Of a DNA stretch of 50,871 bases, positions 16,956-24,078 are shown piece by piece. The stretch is from Acidimicrobiaceae bacterium (GTDB lineage Bacteria; Actinomycetota; Acidimicrobiia; Acidimicrobiales; RAAP-2). Location: the NCBI GenBank assembly GCA_027306755.1, contig DAHUZE010000085.1, positions 1 to 50,871 on the forward strand, in the 5' to 3' direction. Position 1 is the first letter of the stretch. Each line of letters opens with the position of its first letter. Position numbers and translations under genes: made by a program. The notes beneath the pieces are model-generated. The model was given only the letters and a program-made list of their open reading frames with translations, was not told where the DNA came from and searched no databases.

Positions 16956-18587
16956 TCAGCGCTCGGGCGAGACCGCCACCTCCACCACGTCGAGGGTCCC
17001 GGCAGCGTGCTCGGCCCGGAGCACCTTCTTGTCGAACTTGCCGACCGACGTCTTCGGCAGCTCGGTCAAGAAGGTCCAGCGCTCCGGGAGCCACCATCGG
17101 GCCACGCGTCCGGTGAGGAACTCGACCAGCTCGTCAGCGGTGGGTGCCGTTCCGGGCGCGGGCACCACGGCCACGAGGGGGCGCTCCTGCCACCTGGAGT
17201 CCGGCACCGCCACCACCGCGGCCTCGTACACGCTCGGGTGGGCCATGACCTCGTTCTCGAGCTCCACCGAGGAGATCCACTCCCCGCCCGACTTGATGAC
17301 GTCCTTGGTCCTGTCCGTGATCTGCATGAAGCCCCGGGCGTCGAGCGAGCCGACATCGCCGGTGCGGAGCCAGCCGTCGTGGAACCGGGCCGGGTCGGGG
17401 TCCTTGTAGTACGAGCCCGTGACCCAGGGCCCCCTGATCTCGAACTCGCCCACGGATCGCCCGTCGTTGGGCATCGTCTCTCCGTCGGGCGCCATCACCC
17501 GCACTTCGCAGCCGGCCACAACCCGCCCCGCCCGCGTGCGGTAGTCCAGCTGTTCCTCCCGGGTGGCCGCCTGCCTGGGCGGCACGGCCATGGCAGCCAG
17601 GGGGCTGGTCTCGGTCATGCCCCATCCCTGGGTGAGCGGGATGCCGACACGGGCCTCGAAGGCCTCGATGAGCGCCCGCGGGACGGCGGAACCTCCGGCC
17701 GTGACCCCCCGCAAGGAGGACAGGTCGGCGTCCGAGCTCGCGGCGGCCCGGAGCAGGTCGTTCCAGATGGTCGGCACCCCGCAGGACAGGGTCGGCCGCT
17801 GCTCGGAGATGATCCGGAGCAGGTGCTCGCCCTGCAGGAACATCTGGGGCATCACGAGGCTGGTCCCGGCGAGGAAGGCGGCATAGGGCGTTCCCCAGGC
17901 ATTGGCATGGAACATCGGGACGATCGCCAGCAGCTTGTCCTGCTCGGTCATCCCGATCGAAGAGGCCGACGTGACGGCCATGGAGTGCAGGAACGTGGAG
18001 CGGTGGCTGTAGACCACGCCCTTGGGGTCCCCGGTGGTGCCGCTCGTGTAGCACATGGCGGCGGCGTCCTTCTCGTCCATCTCCGGCCAGTCGTAGCCCG
18101 GCTTCTCGGCGGCCAGCAGCTCCTCGTAGCGGAGCGTGTCACCCAGAGCTGACGCATCCCCGTCACCGCTCACGATGATCGTCTCCACGCTCGGGACCTT
18201 GTCGATGACCCGGGCGAGCACCGGGACGAGCGGTGCGTCCACGATCACGACCTTGTCTTGGGCGTGGTCGATGACGTAGGCCAGTTGCTCGGGGAAGAGG
18301 CGGATGTTGAGGGTGTGGAGGATGGCACCCATGGACGGGACGGCCAGGTAGGCCTCCAGGTGCGTCTGGTTGTTCCAGCAGAAGGTCCCCACCCGGTCGT
18401 CGCGCTGCACGCCCAGCCGTGCGAGGGCGCTCGCCAGCCGCTCGGCCCGCGCGGCCACCGCGGCGAACGTGGCCGTGTGGTAGCCGCCGGCTTCGACGGT
18501 GACGACCTCGCTCTCGCCAAAGACGGACTGCCCGTGACGGAGGATCCCGCTGATGAGAAGCGGCCCGTCCTGCATGGTGCTGCGCAT
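16956..18587 (-). CDS. Fatty-acyl-CoA synthetase (AMP-forming, FadD-like)
   Basis: 543 residues, full length for the acyl-adenylate-forming superfamily. Motifs seen are the P-loop-like YTSGTTGDPKGVVYSHRS, MFHANAWGTPYAAFLAG, the adenine motif QGWGMTETSPLA, GWLRTGDVGSLD with the ribose-binding Asp, DRTKDVIKSGGEWISSVELE, and the C-terminal catalytic lysine in LPKTSVGKFDKK. It activates a carboxylate with ATP and CoA. The pattern is that of medium/long-chain fatty-acid ligases, but the chain length is not inferable. ATG 18587 follows a perfect AGGAGG (minus strand, 18593-18598) by 5 bases. It is divergent from the wall hydrolase gene, with a 129-base shared promoter region. Confidence 0.9.
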   Translation of the reverse strand: MRSTMQDGPLLISGILRHGQSVFGESEVVTVEAGGYHTATFAAVAARAERLASALARLGVQRDDRVGTFCWNNQTHLEAYLAVPSMGAILHTLNIRLFPEQLAYVIDHAQDKVVIVDAPLVPVLARVIDKVPSVETIIVSGDGDASALGDTLRYEELLAAEKPGYDWPEMDEKDAAAMCYTSGTTGDPKGVVYSHRSTFLHSMAVTSASSIGMTEQDKLLAIVPMFHANAWGTPYAAFLAGTSLVMPQMFLQGEHLLRIISEQRPTLSCGVPTIWNDLLRAAASSDADLSSLRGVTAGGSAVPRALIEAFEARVGIPLTQGWGMTETSPLAAMAVPPRQAATREEQLDYRTRAGRVVAGCEVRVMAPDGETMPNDGRSVGEFEIRGPWVTGSYYKDPDPARFHDGWLRTGDVGSLDARGFMQITDRTKDVIKSGGEWISSVELENEVMAHPSVYEAAVVAVPDSRWQERPLVAVVPAPGTAPTADELVEFLTGRVARWWLPERWTFLTELPKTSVGKFDKKVLRAEHAAGTLDVVEVAVSPER

Positions 18588-18716
18588 GGCGCCCTCCTGT
18601 GGTCGATCCCGCTCAGCGTACCCAGCGGGATCGCCCCGGCACCGTGCGTGCGCCCCTCGGTCGGCGGCGCCGGCCGACCGTTCCCTTCCGCACCGTGCCT
18701 GCCGAAGGAGCCACCC

Positions 18717-19652
18717 GTGTCCCTGCGCATCCCGGCCATCCTGATGGGCGCACTGATGGCTGCCATGGGGGCCATGGTGGTGCTGGCCGGCGTCGGCATG
18801 GTGGGCATGGCCGGGGCCGGGACAGGGATGCTCACCGCCGCTCAGGTCCCGTCGGGCAAGGCGCGGTCCCAGATCCCGCCCGCCTACTTGCAGGCCTTCC
18901 AGGCCGCGGCCTCCACCTGCCCGGGGCTCTCGTGGACCGTGCTCGCCGGGATAGGCCGCGTCGAGACGGACTTCGGCGCCGACAACCGGATCTCCTCCGC
19001 CGGGGCCGAGGGGCCGATGCAGTTCATGCCGTCCACCTTCGTGGCCTATGCGCGGCCGGTCCCACCGGGCGGGGCCACACCGCCCAGCCCGTTCGACTTG
19101 GTGGACGCCGTCTACGCCGCGGCCCGGCTCCTCTGCGCCGACGGAGCCCTGGGCGGCGCCGACGTGTCCGGTGCCGTGTACGCCTACAACCACACAGCCG
19201 GCTACGTCCACAGCGTGCTGGCCTACGCGTCCGAGTACGCCACAGCGAGCGTCCCAGCCCCGGCCGCCTCTGCCTCGGATGTCGCAGCGGTGGCCATCAC
19301 CTACGCCTTGGCACAGCTCGGCACCCCGTACCGGTGGGGTGGGGAGACGCCGGGCGGGGGCGTCGACTGCTCCGGGCTCACGCAGGCGGCATACGCGGCG
19401 GCGGGTGTGCGCATCCCGCGCACGTCCACAGCGCAGTGGACGACACTCCCCCACGTCCCGCTGGCCGACATCGCTCCGGGCGACCTGCTGTTCTTCCAGC
19501 CCGGGGAGTTCCAGCCCGGGCTGCCGGGCCACGTCGGCATCTACCTCGGCAACGGCCAGATGGTCGATGCGCCGCACACCGGTGCCACGGTGCGGATCGA
19601 AGTCCTCTCGAGATGGCCCGCCCCCATGGGTGCGGCCCGTCCCGCCGGCTAG
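18717..19652 (+). CDS. Secreted bifunctional lytic transglycosylase / NlpC-P60 endopeptidase
   Basis: 311 residues. A signal helix (ILMGALMAAMGAMVVLAGVGMVG) precedes a lysozyme-like transglycosylase domain with the catalytic Glu in GIGRVETDFG and the family block GAEGPMQFMPSTFVAYA. A linker leads to a C-terminal NlpC/P60 (C40) domain with catalytic Cys in GGVDCSGLTQAAY and His in PGHVGIYLGNGQMVDAP. The combination cleaves both glycan strands and peptide stems of peptidoglycan outside the cytoplasm, in growth or daughter-cell separation. GTG 18717 has GAAGGAG at 18704-18710. It is convergent with the GntR regulator, 67 bases apart. Confidence 0.9.
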   Translation: MSLRIPAILMGALMAAMGAMVVLAGVGMVGMAGAGTGMLTAAQVPSGKARSQIPPAYLQAFQAAASTCPGLSWTVLAGIGRVETDFGADNRISSAGAEGPMQFMPSTFVAYARPVPPGGATPPSPFDLVDAVYAAARLLCADGALGGADVSGAVYAYNHTAGYVHSVLAYASEYATASVPAPAASASDVAAVAITYALAQLGTPYRWGGETPGGGVDCSGLTQAAYAAAGVRIPRTSTAQWTTLPHVPLADIAPGDLLFFQPGEFQPGLPGHVGIYLGNGQMVDAPHTGATVRIEVLSRWPAPMGAARPAG

Positions 19653-19701
19653 CCCAGCGCGGCGTGTCCGCCGGTTCGCCGGGGCCGCCTCAACCGGGCT
19701 C

Positions 19702-19729
19702 GGCTCAGATGGGGGCGGCTCAGATGGGG
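19702..19729. repeat. Short direct repeat at the end of the GntR gene
   Basis: GGCTCAGATGGGG occurs at 19702-19714 and 19717-19729, a 15-base period. The repeat duplicates the regulator's in-frame stop codon region, so a second in-frame stop lies 15 bases further downstream. It is probably a slippage duplication. Confidence 0.5.
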
Positions 19730-20526
19730 CCGGCGGGGACCGTCACGGAGCGCATGGCGGCCAGGTGGTCCAACATCGCCCGGTGATGGTCGCCCAGCGA
19801 GCCCCGGAGGGCCTGCTCGTCCTCGCGCGCCAAGGCGTCACGGACGGCGAGGTGGAGGGCCCGGTGCTCGCTTGCATGCTCGGACCCGAGCCACTCGGGT
19901 GCGTCATCGGTGCGCACCCACTGGTCGTACTCGAGCTCCAAGATGGCCGTGTGGACGCTCTCGTACAGCGTGGACAGGTACGGGTTGGACGCCCCCGCAA
20001 CCAGTCGGGCGTGGAAGTTCGTGTCGGCGGCCACCAACGACGCGGCGCCCGCCGTCTCCTGGCCCAACTGGGCCAGCGTCTCGTCAAGGCCCTCGATGAC
20101 GGCCCCACGCGCCGGGCCGGCCATGGCCTCCACCGCGCCCAGCGTCTCCAGCCACAGGCGGAGCTGGCACAGCTGGTCCAGGGAGCCGTGGCGGAGGTCG
20201 ACCATCACGTTGAGCGACGCGGACACCATCGAGCCCGGGTCCCGCAGGACGTAGGCACCCGACCCGGGCCGGATCTCCACCAGGCCCATCAGGGCCAAGG
20301 AGCGCAGGGCCTGGGCGACCACGGCGCGGCTGGATCCGACACGCTCGGCCAGCTTGCGCTCGGCGGGCAGGCGGGCCCCCGCCTGGAGGCCCTCGTCAAC
20401 GATCAGGCGGCGGATCTGGTCCACGATGCCGTCGGCCAGGCGCTGCCGGCCCAACGGGCGGAAGGCGCCCACGTCCACGGCGGAGTGCTGGTGGGGACTC
20501 GCCTCCGCCCCCTCCGCGTGGTCCAT
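19720..20526 (-). CDS. FadR-subfamily GntR transcriptional regulator
   Basis: 268 residues. The N-terminal winged helix-turn-helix is RLADGIVDQIRRLIVDEGL to AGARLPAERKLAERVGSSRAVVAQALRSL to LMGLVEIRPGSGAYV, the GntR signature. The C-terminal all-helical FCD domain includes LCQLRLWLETLGAVEAMA, NFHARLVAGASNPYLSTLY and the metal/ligand histidines in EHRALHLAVRDAL and DHHRAMLDHL. Such regulators respond to small carboxylates or sugar acids and usually repress adjacent catabolic genes. ATG 20526 is preferred over an upstream start because AAGGGAG lies about 6 bases before it. It is divergent from the split transketolase operon, its likely target. Confidence 0.9.
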   Translation of the reverse strand: MDHAEGAEASPHQHSAVDVGAFRPLGRQRLADGIVDQIRRLIVDEGLQAGARLPAERKLAERVGSSRAVVAQALRSLALMGLVEIRPGSGAYVLRDPGSMVSASLNVMVDLRHGSLDQLCQLRLWLETLGAVEAMAGPARGAVIEGLDETLAQLGQETAGAASLVAADTNFHARLVAGASNPYLSTLYESVHTAILELEYDQWVRTDDAPEWLGSEHASEHRALHLAVRDALAREDEQALRGSLGDHHRAMLDHLAAMRSVTVPAGPI

Positions 20527-20558
20527 GGCTCGGCTCCCTTGTGCCGCTCTCGAAACCC

Positions 20559-20587
20559 TTGACACGCCATCTTACAACGCCTATGAA
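20559..20587 (+). promoter_or_regulatory. Near-consensus sigma70 promoter for the split-transketolase operon
   Basis: TTGACA at 20559-20564, a 17-base spacer, and TATGAA at 20582-20587. The -35 is a perfect consensus match and the -10 differs at one or two positions, which is striking in such GC-rich DNA. It points toward the transketolase subunit gene starting at 20657. Confidence 0.7.
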
Positions 20588-20610
20588 GTGGCCAGGTGGC
20601 TCAGCCACTT
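20586..20610. promoter_or_regulatory. Inverted repeat, candidate GntR operator
   Basis: AAGTGGC and GCCACTT flank an 11-base centre; inside it is a second dyad, GTGGC-TCA-GCCAC. The element overlaps the end of the -10 (20582-20587) and the predicted transcription start, a classic repressor position. It lies between the GntR gene and the operon it faces. Confidence 0.55.
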
Positions 20611-20656
20611 TTCCGGATCGACAACCCATCGCCTGCCCACTCACGCAAGGGTGACC

Positions 20657-21592
20657 GTGCCAACGCAACGTCCCGCCGTCCTAGAGGGTGCATGCCGCCC
20701 GGCGCCGCCCGAGCTCGCCGGCTCCGGGCCGCTGCCGGCCACTGCGGACCTGGCCGCCCTGGCCGCCACCGCCCGGCGCATCCGCCGCCACGCGGTGGGC
20801 ATGGTGGCGATCGCCGGCATGGGCTACCTGGGTCAGGCCACCTCGTCGGCCGAGCTCTTCGCCGTCCTGTACCGGGCCGTCCTCCGGCATGGCCGGGACC
20901 GGTTCGTCCTTTCCCCCGGCCACTACGCCATCACCCATTACGCCGCCGCGGTGGAGGCCGGACTCCTCGCGCAAGGCGCGCTGGCCACCTACGGCGTGGA
21001 CGGGACCTGGCTGGAGAGCATCTCGACCGAGCGGACGCCGCTCGTCTCCGCCACCTGCGGCGCCCTGGGCCAGGGCCTCTCGGTTGGGGTCGGCCTGGCT
21101 CTGGCCGCGGCACTGGCCGGCGAGGACCGCCGCACCTTCGTCTTTGCCAGCGATGGGGAGATGGAGGAGGGCCAGACGTGGGAGGCGGCCATGTTCGCCG
21201 CCCACCACGGGTTGGGCGGCCTCGTGCTGCTCCTGGACTGCAACGGCTCGCAGGTGGACGGGCCCATCGGCACCGTGACCACGATCGAGCCCGTTTCCGC
21301 CAAGTGGCGCTCCTTCGGCTGGGACGTCCACGGGGTGGACGGACACAACGTGGGCGCGATCCTCGCCGCCCTGGAGGCGGCCACCGCCTCGGTCCGCCCG
21401 TCCGTGCTCGTTGCCCGCACCGTCATGCTGGAGGGGCTCGGGTCCGTCGGGGACGACCGGGACGCCCACTTCGTCACCTTCGGCCCGGGCGACGTGGAGC
21501 GTGCCCTGGCCGACACCGCTCCGGCTGCGTCGGCTGCTCCCGCTCCGGCGGCTGCGTCGGCTGCGGCGGTCGCAGCGGGGGCCGCGTCGTGA
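20657..21592 (+). CDS. Transketolase N-terminal subunit (ThDP-binding half)
   Basis: 311 residues, equal to the N-terminal half of transketolase. Blocks are IRRHAVGMVAIAGMGYLGQA, FVLSPGHYAITHYAA, CGALGQGLSVGVGLALA, the diphosphate motif SDGEMEEGQTWEAA (SDG replaces GDG), LLLDCNGSQVDG and VHGVDGHNVGAI. It lacks the pyrimidine domain, which the next gene supplies, so the enzyme is a two-subunit transketolase. An Ala/Pro-rich tail of about 30 residues ends the protein. GTG 20657 has AAGGG 5 bases upstream; GTG 20651 is the alternative. Its stop overlaps the next start (GTGA). Since a full-length tkt exists at 1.5 kb, this pair probably handles a different sugar or donor. Confidence 0.88.
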   Translation: MPTQRPAVLEGACRPAPPELAGSGPLPATADLAALAATARRIRRHAVGMVAIAGMGYLGQATSSAELFAVLYRAVLRHGRDRFVLSPGHYAITHYAAAVEAGLLAQGALATYGVDGTWLESISTERTPLVSATCGALGQGLSVGVGLALAAALAGEDRRTFVFASDGEMEEGQTWEAAMFAAHHGLGGLVLLLDCNGSQVDGPIGTVTTIEPVSAKWRSFGWDVHGVDGHNVGAILAALEAATASVRPSVLVARTVMLEGLGSVGDDRDAHFVTFGPGDVERALADTAPAASAAPAPAAASAAAVAAGAAS

Positions 21593-22605
21593 GCGGCGTG
21601 GATCTCCTTCCCTTCCCGTGGACCACGACCACCAAGCCCTACGGGTCCGCGTTGCTGGAGCTGGCTCGCGCCCGGCCGGACGTGCTCGCCCTGGGAGCGG
21701 ACCTCACCCGCCAGACGGAGACGGACCTCATCCGCGACGAGCTCCCCCAGCAGTTCGTGAACGTGGGGATGGCAGAGCAGAACCTGATGGGGATCGCGTC
21801 GGGGCTGGCCCGGACGGGCCGCTGCGTCTTCGTGCACACCTTCGGCGTGTTCGCCACCCGCAGGCCGTTCGAGCAGGTGGCCATGCAGGTCGCCTATCCG
21901 GGGCTGGACGTGAAGATCGTGGGGTTCATGCCCGGGCTCTCGAGCCCGGGAGGACCGAGCCACCAGGCGGTGGACGACGTGGCCCTCATGCGTGCCCTGC
22001 CCAACATGACCGTGATGGACGTTGCCGACGCCACCGAGGTGCGCCAGGCGGTCGCCCTCATCGCCGAGCGGGAGGGCCCCTGCTCCCTGCGGCTCAAGCG
22101 GGGTGAGGTGCCCGTGCTCTTCGGCAGCGAGCACCGGTTGGCCGTCCCCGACGCCCAGTGGATCCTGGAGCCGGGGAACGTCGCCGTCATCGCCTCGGGC
22201 ATGCTGGTGGCCACGGCCGTCCGCGCCGCGCACGTCTGCGACGAGGCGGGGCTGCCGGTCTCGGTGCTCAACGTCCCGACCCTCAAGCCCATCGACCGGG
22301 AGGCCGTGCTCGAGGCGGCCCGGAGGTCGAGCGCCATCGTGACGGCCGAGAACCACTCGGTGGTGGGCGGGCTGGGCTCCGCGGTGGCCGAGGTCCTGGC
22401 AGAAGCGGGCGCGGCCACTCCGCTGCGGCGCGTCGGCGTCCAGGACACGTACGCCCAGGCATCCTCCGCCCCGTGGCTGTTCCGGGAGCACGGGCTCGAT
22501 GTCAACGCCGTGGCCCAGGCAGCCTGGACCGCGGCCGGTCAGCCGGGACAGGCCCCCACGGCGGCAGACGTGGCGGTGGAACCCGGCCGCTACGCGCCGG
22601 TGTGA
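21589..22605 (+). CDS. Transketolase C-terminal subunit (pyrimidine and C-terminal domains)
   Basis: 338 residues. It supplies the parts missing from the upstream subunit: VLALGADLTRQTETDLI, the catalytic Glu in FVNVGMAEQNLMGIASGLA, VHTFGVFATRRPFEQVAMQ, GGPSHQAVDDVALMRALPN, and the C-terminal domain VAVIASGMLVATAVRAAH to TAENHSVVGGLGSAVAEVL. The organisation matches archaeal and actinobacterial split transketolases, also related to DXP-synthase/E1 folds. GTG 21589 overlaps the N-subunit stop (GTGA), implying balanced expression. A 73-base gap containing a 24-bp direct repeat separates it from the M24 gene. The natural substrate is unknown. Confidence 0.88.
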   Translation: MSGVDLLPFPWTTTTKPYGSALLELARARPDVLALGADLTRQTETDLIRDELPQQFVNVGMAEQNLMGIASGLARTGRCVFVHTFGVFATRRPFEQVAMQVAYPGLDVKIVGFMPGLSSPGGPSHQAVDDVALMRALPNMTVMDVADATEVRQAVALIAEREGPCSLRLKRGEVPVLFGSEHRLAVPDAQWILEPGNVAVIASGMLVATAVRAAHVCDEAGLPVSVLNVPTLKPIDREAVLEAARRSSAIVTAENHSVVGGLGSAVAEVLAEAGAATPLRRVGVQDTYAQASSAPWLFREHGLDVNAVAQAAWTAAGQPGQAPTAADVAVEPGRYAPV

Positions 22606-22611
22606 GGAACC

Positions 22612-22663
22612 GGGCGCAGCGGCCCCGCAGTGACAGCCGGGGCGCAGCGGCCCCGCAGTGACA
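22612..22663 (+). repeat. 24-bp direct repeat between transketolase and M24 genes
   Basis: A 24-base unit beginning GGGCGCAGCGGCCCC and ending GCAGTGACA occurs exactly at 22612-22635 and 22640-22663 (period 28). It fills most of the intergenic space just ahead of the M24 gene's ribosome site. It could arise by slippage or form alternative RNA structures. Confidence 0.75.
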
Positions 22664-22678
22664 AGGAGAGAGACAACC

Positions 22679-24076
22679 ATGGCAGGGACCCATCCCACCC
22701 CCGACCGATCCCCCGGCAACGCGCCTGCGCCCCGCCCCTCGCCGCAGTCCATCGCCGCGGCGGTGGCGGCCGCCGACCGGGCCGTCGGGCCGCCCCGCAC
22801 GGTGTCGGGTGCGGTCGCGTCGCCAGGAGCTGTCGCCCAGGTCGACTGGGAGCACCGGGCCGACATGGGCCGCCTGCGCGTCGAGCGGCTGGCACGGGTG
22901 ACCGCGGCCCTGGAGGCGAGCGAGCTGGGTTCACTGCTGCTGTTCGACATGAACAACATCCGCTACACGACGGGGACCCACATCGGGAACTGGGCCCGGG
23001 ACAAGCTGTTCCGCTGCGCGCTTGTCCAGCGGGGCCGTGACCCGATCCTTTGGACGATCGGCTCGTCCGCCCGTCAGCACCGGGTCCACGCGGACTGGTT
23101 CGAAGAGGAGTCCTGGCGTGCGGGCCTGTCCAGCTGGCGCGGATCGATCCCGGTGGAGGTGGGGGTGGAGGCCGGCAACGCCCGGCGCATCGCCGGGATA
23201 CTGCGCGAGAGCGGCCTGGCCGGCGAGCCGGTAGGGGTGGACGTGGTCGAGATGCCTGTGCTGCGGGCCCTCGAGGCCGAGGGCCTGGACCTGGTGGACG
23301 GCCAGGGACTCATGCAGCAGGTGCGGGCCATCAAGATGACCGACGAGATCGCCCTCCTGGAGCACGCGGCCGGGCTGGTGGACGGCGCCTACGACGAGCT
23401 GTACCGGTTCCTCCGGCCGGGCGTGCGGGAGAACGAGTGCGTCGCCCTGGTCAACCGCTACCTCTACGAGCACGGCAGCGAGGAGGTGGAGGCGGTCAAC
23501 GCCATCTCCGGGGAGCGCTGCGCGCCGCACCCCCACGTCTTCTCGGACCGGCTCATCCGCCCGGACGACACGGCGTACTTCGACATCATCCACGCCTTCA
23601 ACGGCTACCGCACCTGCTACTACCGCACGTTCAACGTCGGCAGCTCTTCCCCCGCACAGCGCGAGGCCTACCGTCGGGCGCGGGAGTTCATGGACGTGGC
23701 CATCGAGCGCATCCGGCCGGGCGCCACGAGCGACGACATCGTGGCCGCCTTCCCGTCCGCGCAGGAGTTCGGCTTCGCCGACGAGGAGGAGGCCTTCGGC
23801 CTCCAGTACTGCCACGGCATCGGGCTCAGCAACTGGGAGCCCCCGCTCATGAGCCGCTTCCACTCCTTCGAGCACCCGGTTGCGCTCCGCACCGGCATGG
23901 TCTTCGCCCTGGAGACCTACTGGCCCACCGAGGACGGCAGCGCGGCCGCCCGGATCGAGGAGGAGGTGGTGGTGACCGACACGGGGTGCCGGGTGATCAC
24001 CCGCTTCCCGGCCGGCGAGCTGCTGGTGGCCGGGACGCGCTACTGGACCGGGTTCGGCCCGCTCGTCCAGGTGTAG
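22679..24076 (+). CDS. M24 (Xaa-Pro peptidase/creatinase-fold) family protein with altered metal site
   Basis: 465 residues with a creatinase-like N-terminal domain (LLLFDMNNIRYTTGTHIGNW) and the pita-bread M24 domain. Metal-ligand positions read D302 (YFDIIHAFNGY), C313 (RTCYYRTF), H379 (QYCHGIGLSNWEPP), E412 (FALETYWP) and E427 (RIEEEVVV). The usual second Asp, 11 residues after the first, is thus Cys. The M24 family includes aminopeptidase P, creatinase, ectoine hydrolase and the DMSP lyase DddP, so peptidase activity should not be assumed. ATG 22679 has AAGGAGAG just upstream. It is the last gene of the GntR-controlled operon and stops 2 bases from the convergent LCP gene. Confidence 0.85.
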   Translation: MAGTHPTPDRSPGNAPAPRPSPQSIAAAVAAADRAVGPPRTVSGAVASPGAVAQVDWEHRADMGRLRVERLARVTAALEASELGSLLLFDMNNIRYTTGTHIGNWARDKLFRCALVQRGRDPILWTIGSSARQHRVHADWFEEESWRAGLSSWRGSIPVEVGVEAGNARRIAGILRESGLAGEPVGVDVVEMPVLRALEAEGLDLVDGQGLMQQVRAIKMTDEIALLEHAAGLVDGAYDELYRFLRPGVRENECVALVNRYLYEHGSEEVEAVNAISGERCAPHPHVFSDRLIRPDDTAYFDIIHAFNGYRTCYYRTFNVGSSSPAQREAYRRAREFMDVAIERIRPGATSDDIVAAFPSAQEFGFADEEEAFGLQYCHGIGLSNWEPPLMSRFHSFEHPVALRTGMVFALETYWPTEDGSAAARIEEEVVVTDTGCRVITRFPAGELLVAGTRYWTGFGPLVQV

Positions 24077-24078
24077 CG

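Noticed and set aside
22679..24076. DMSP lyase DddP
   Set aside because: Overall fold and His/Glu spacing are similar, but the additional DddP Asp ligands are Ile304 and Cys313 here, and no DMSP genes are nearby.
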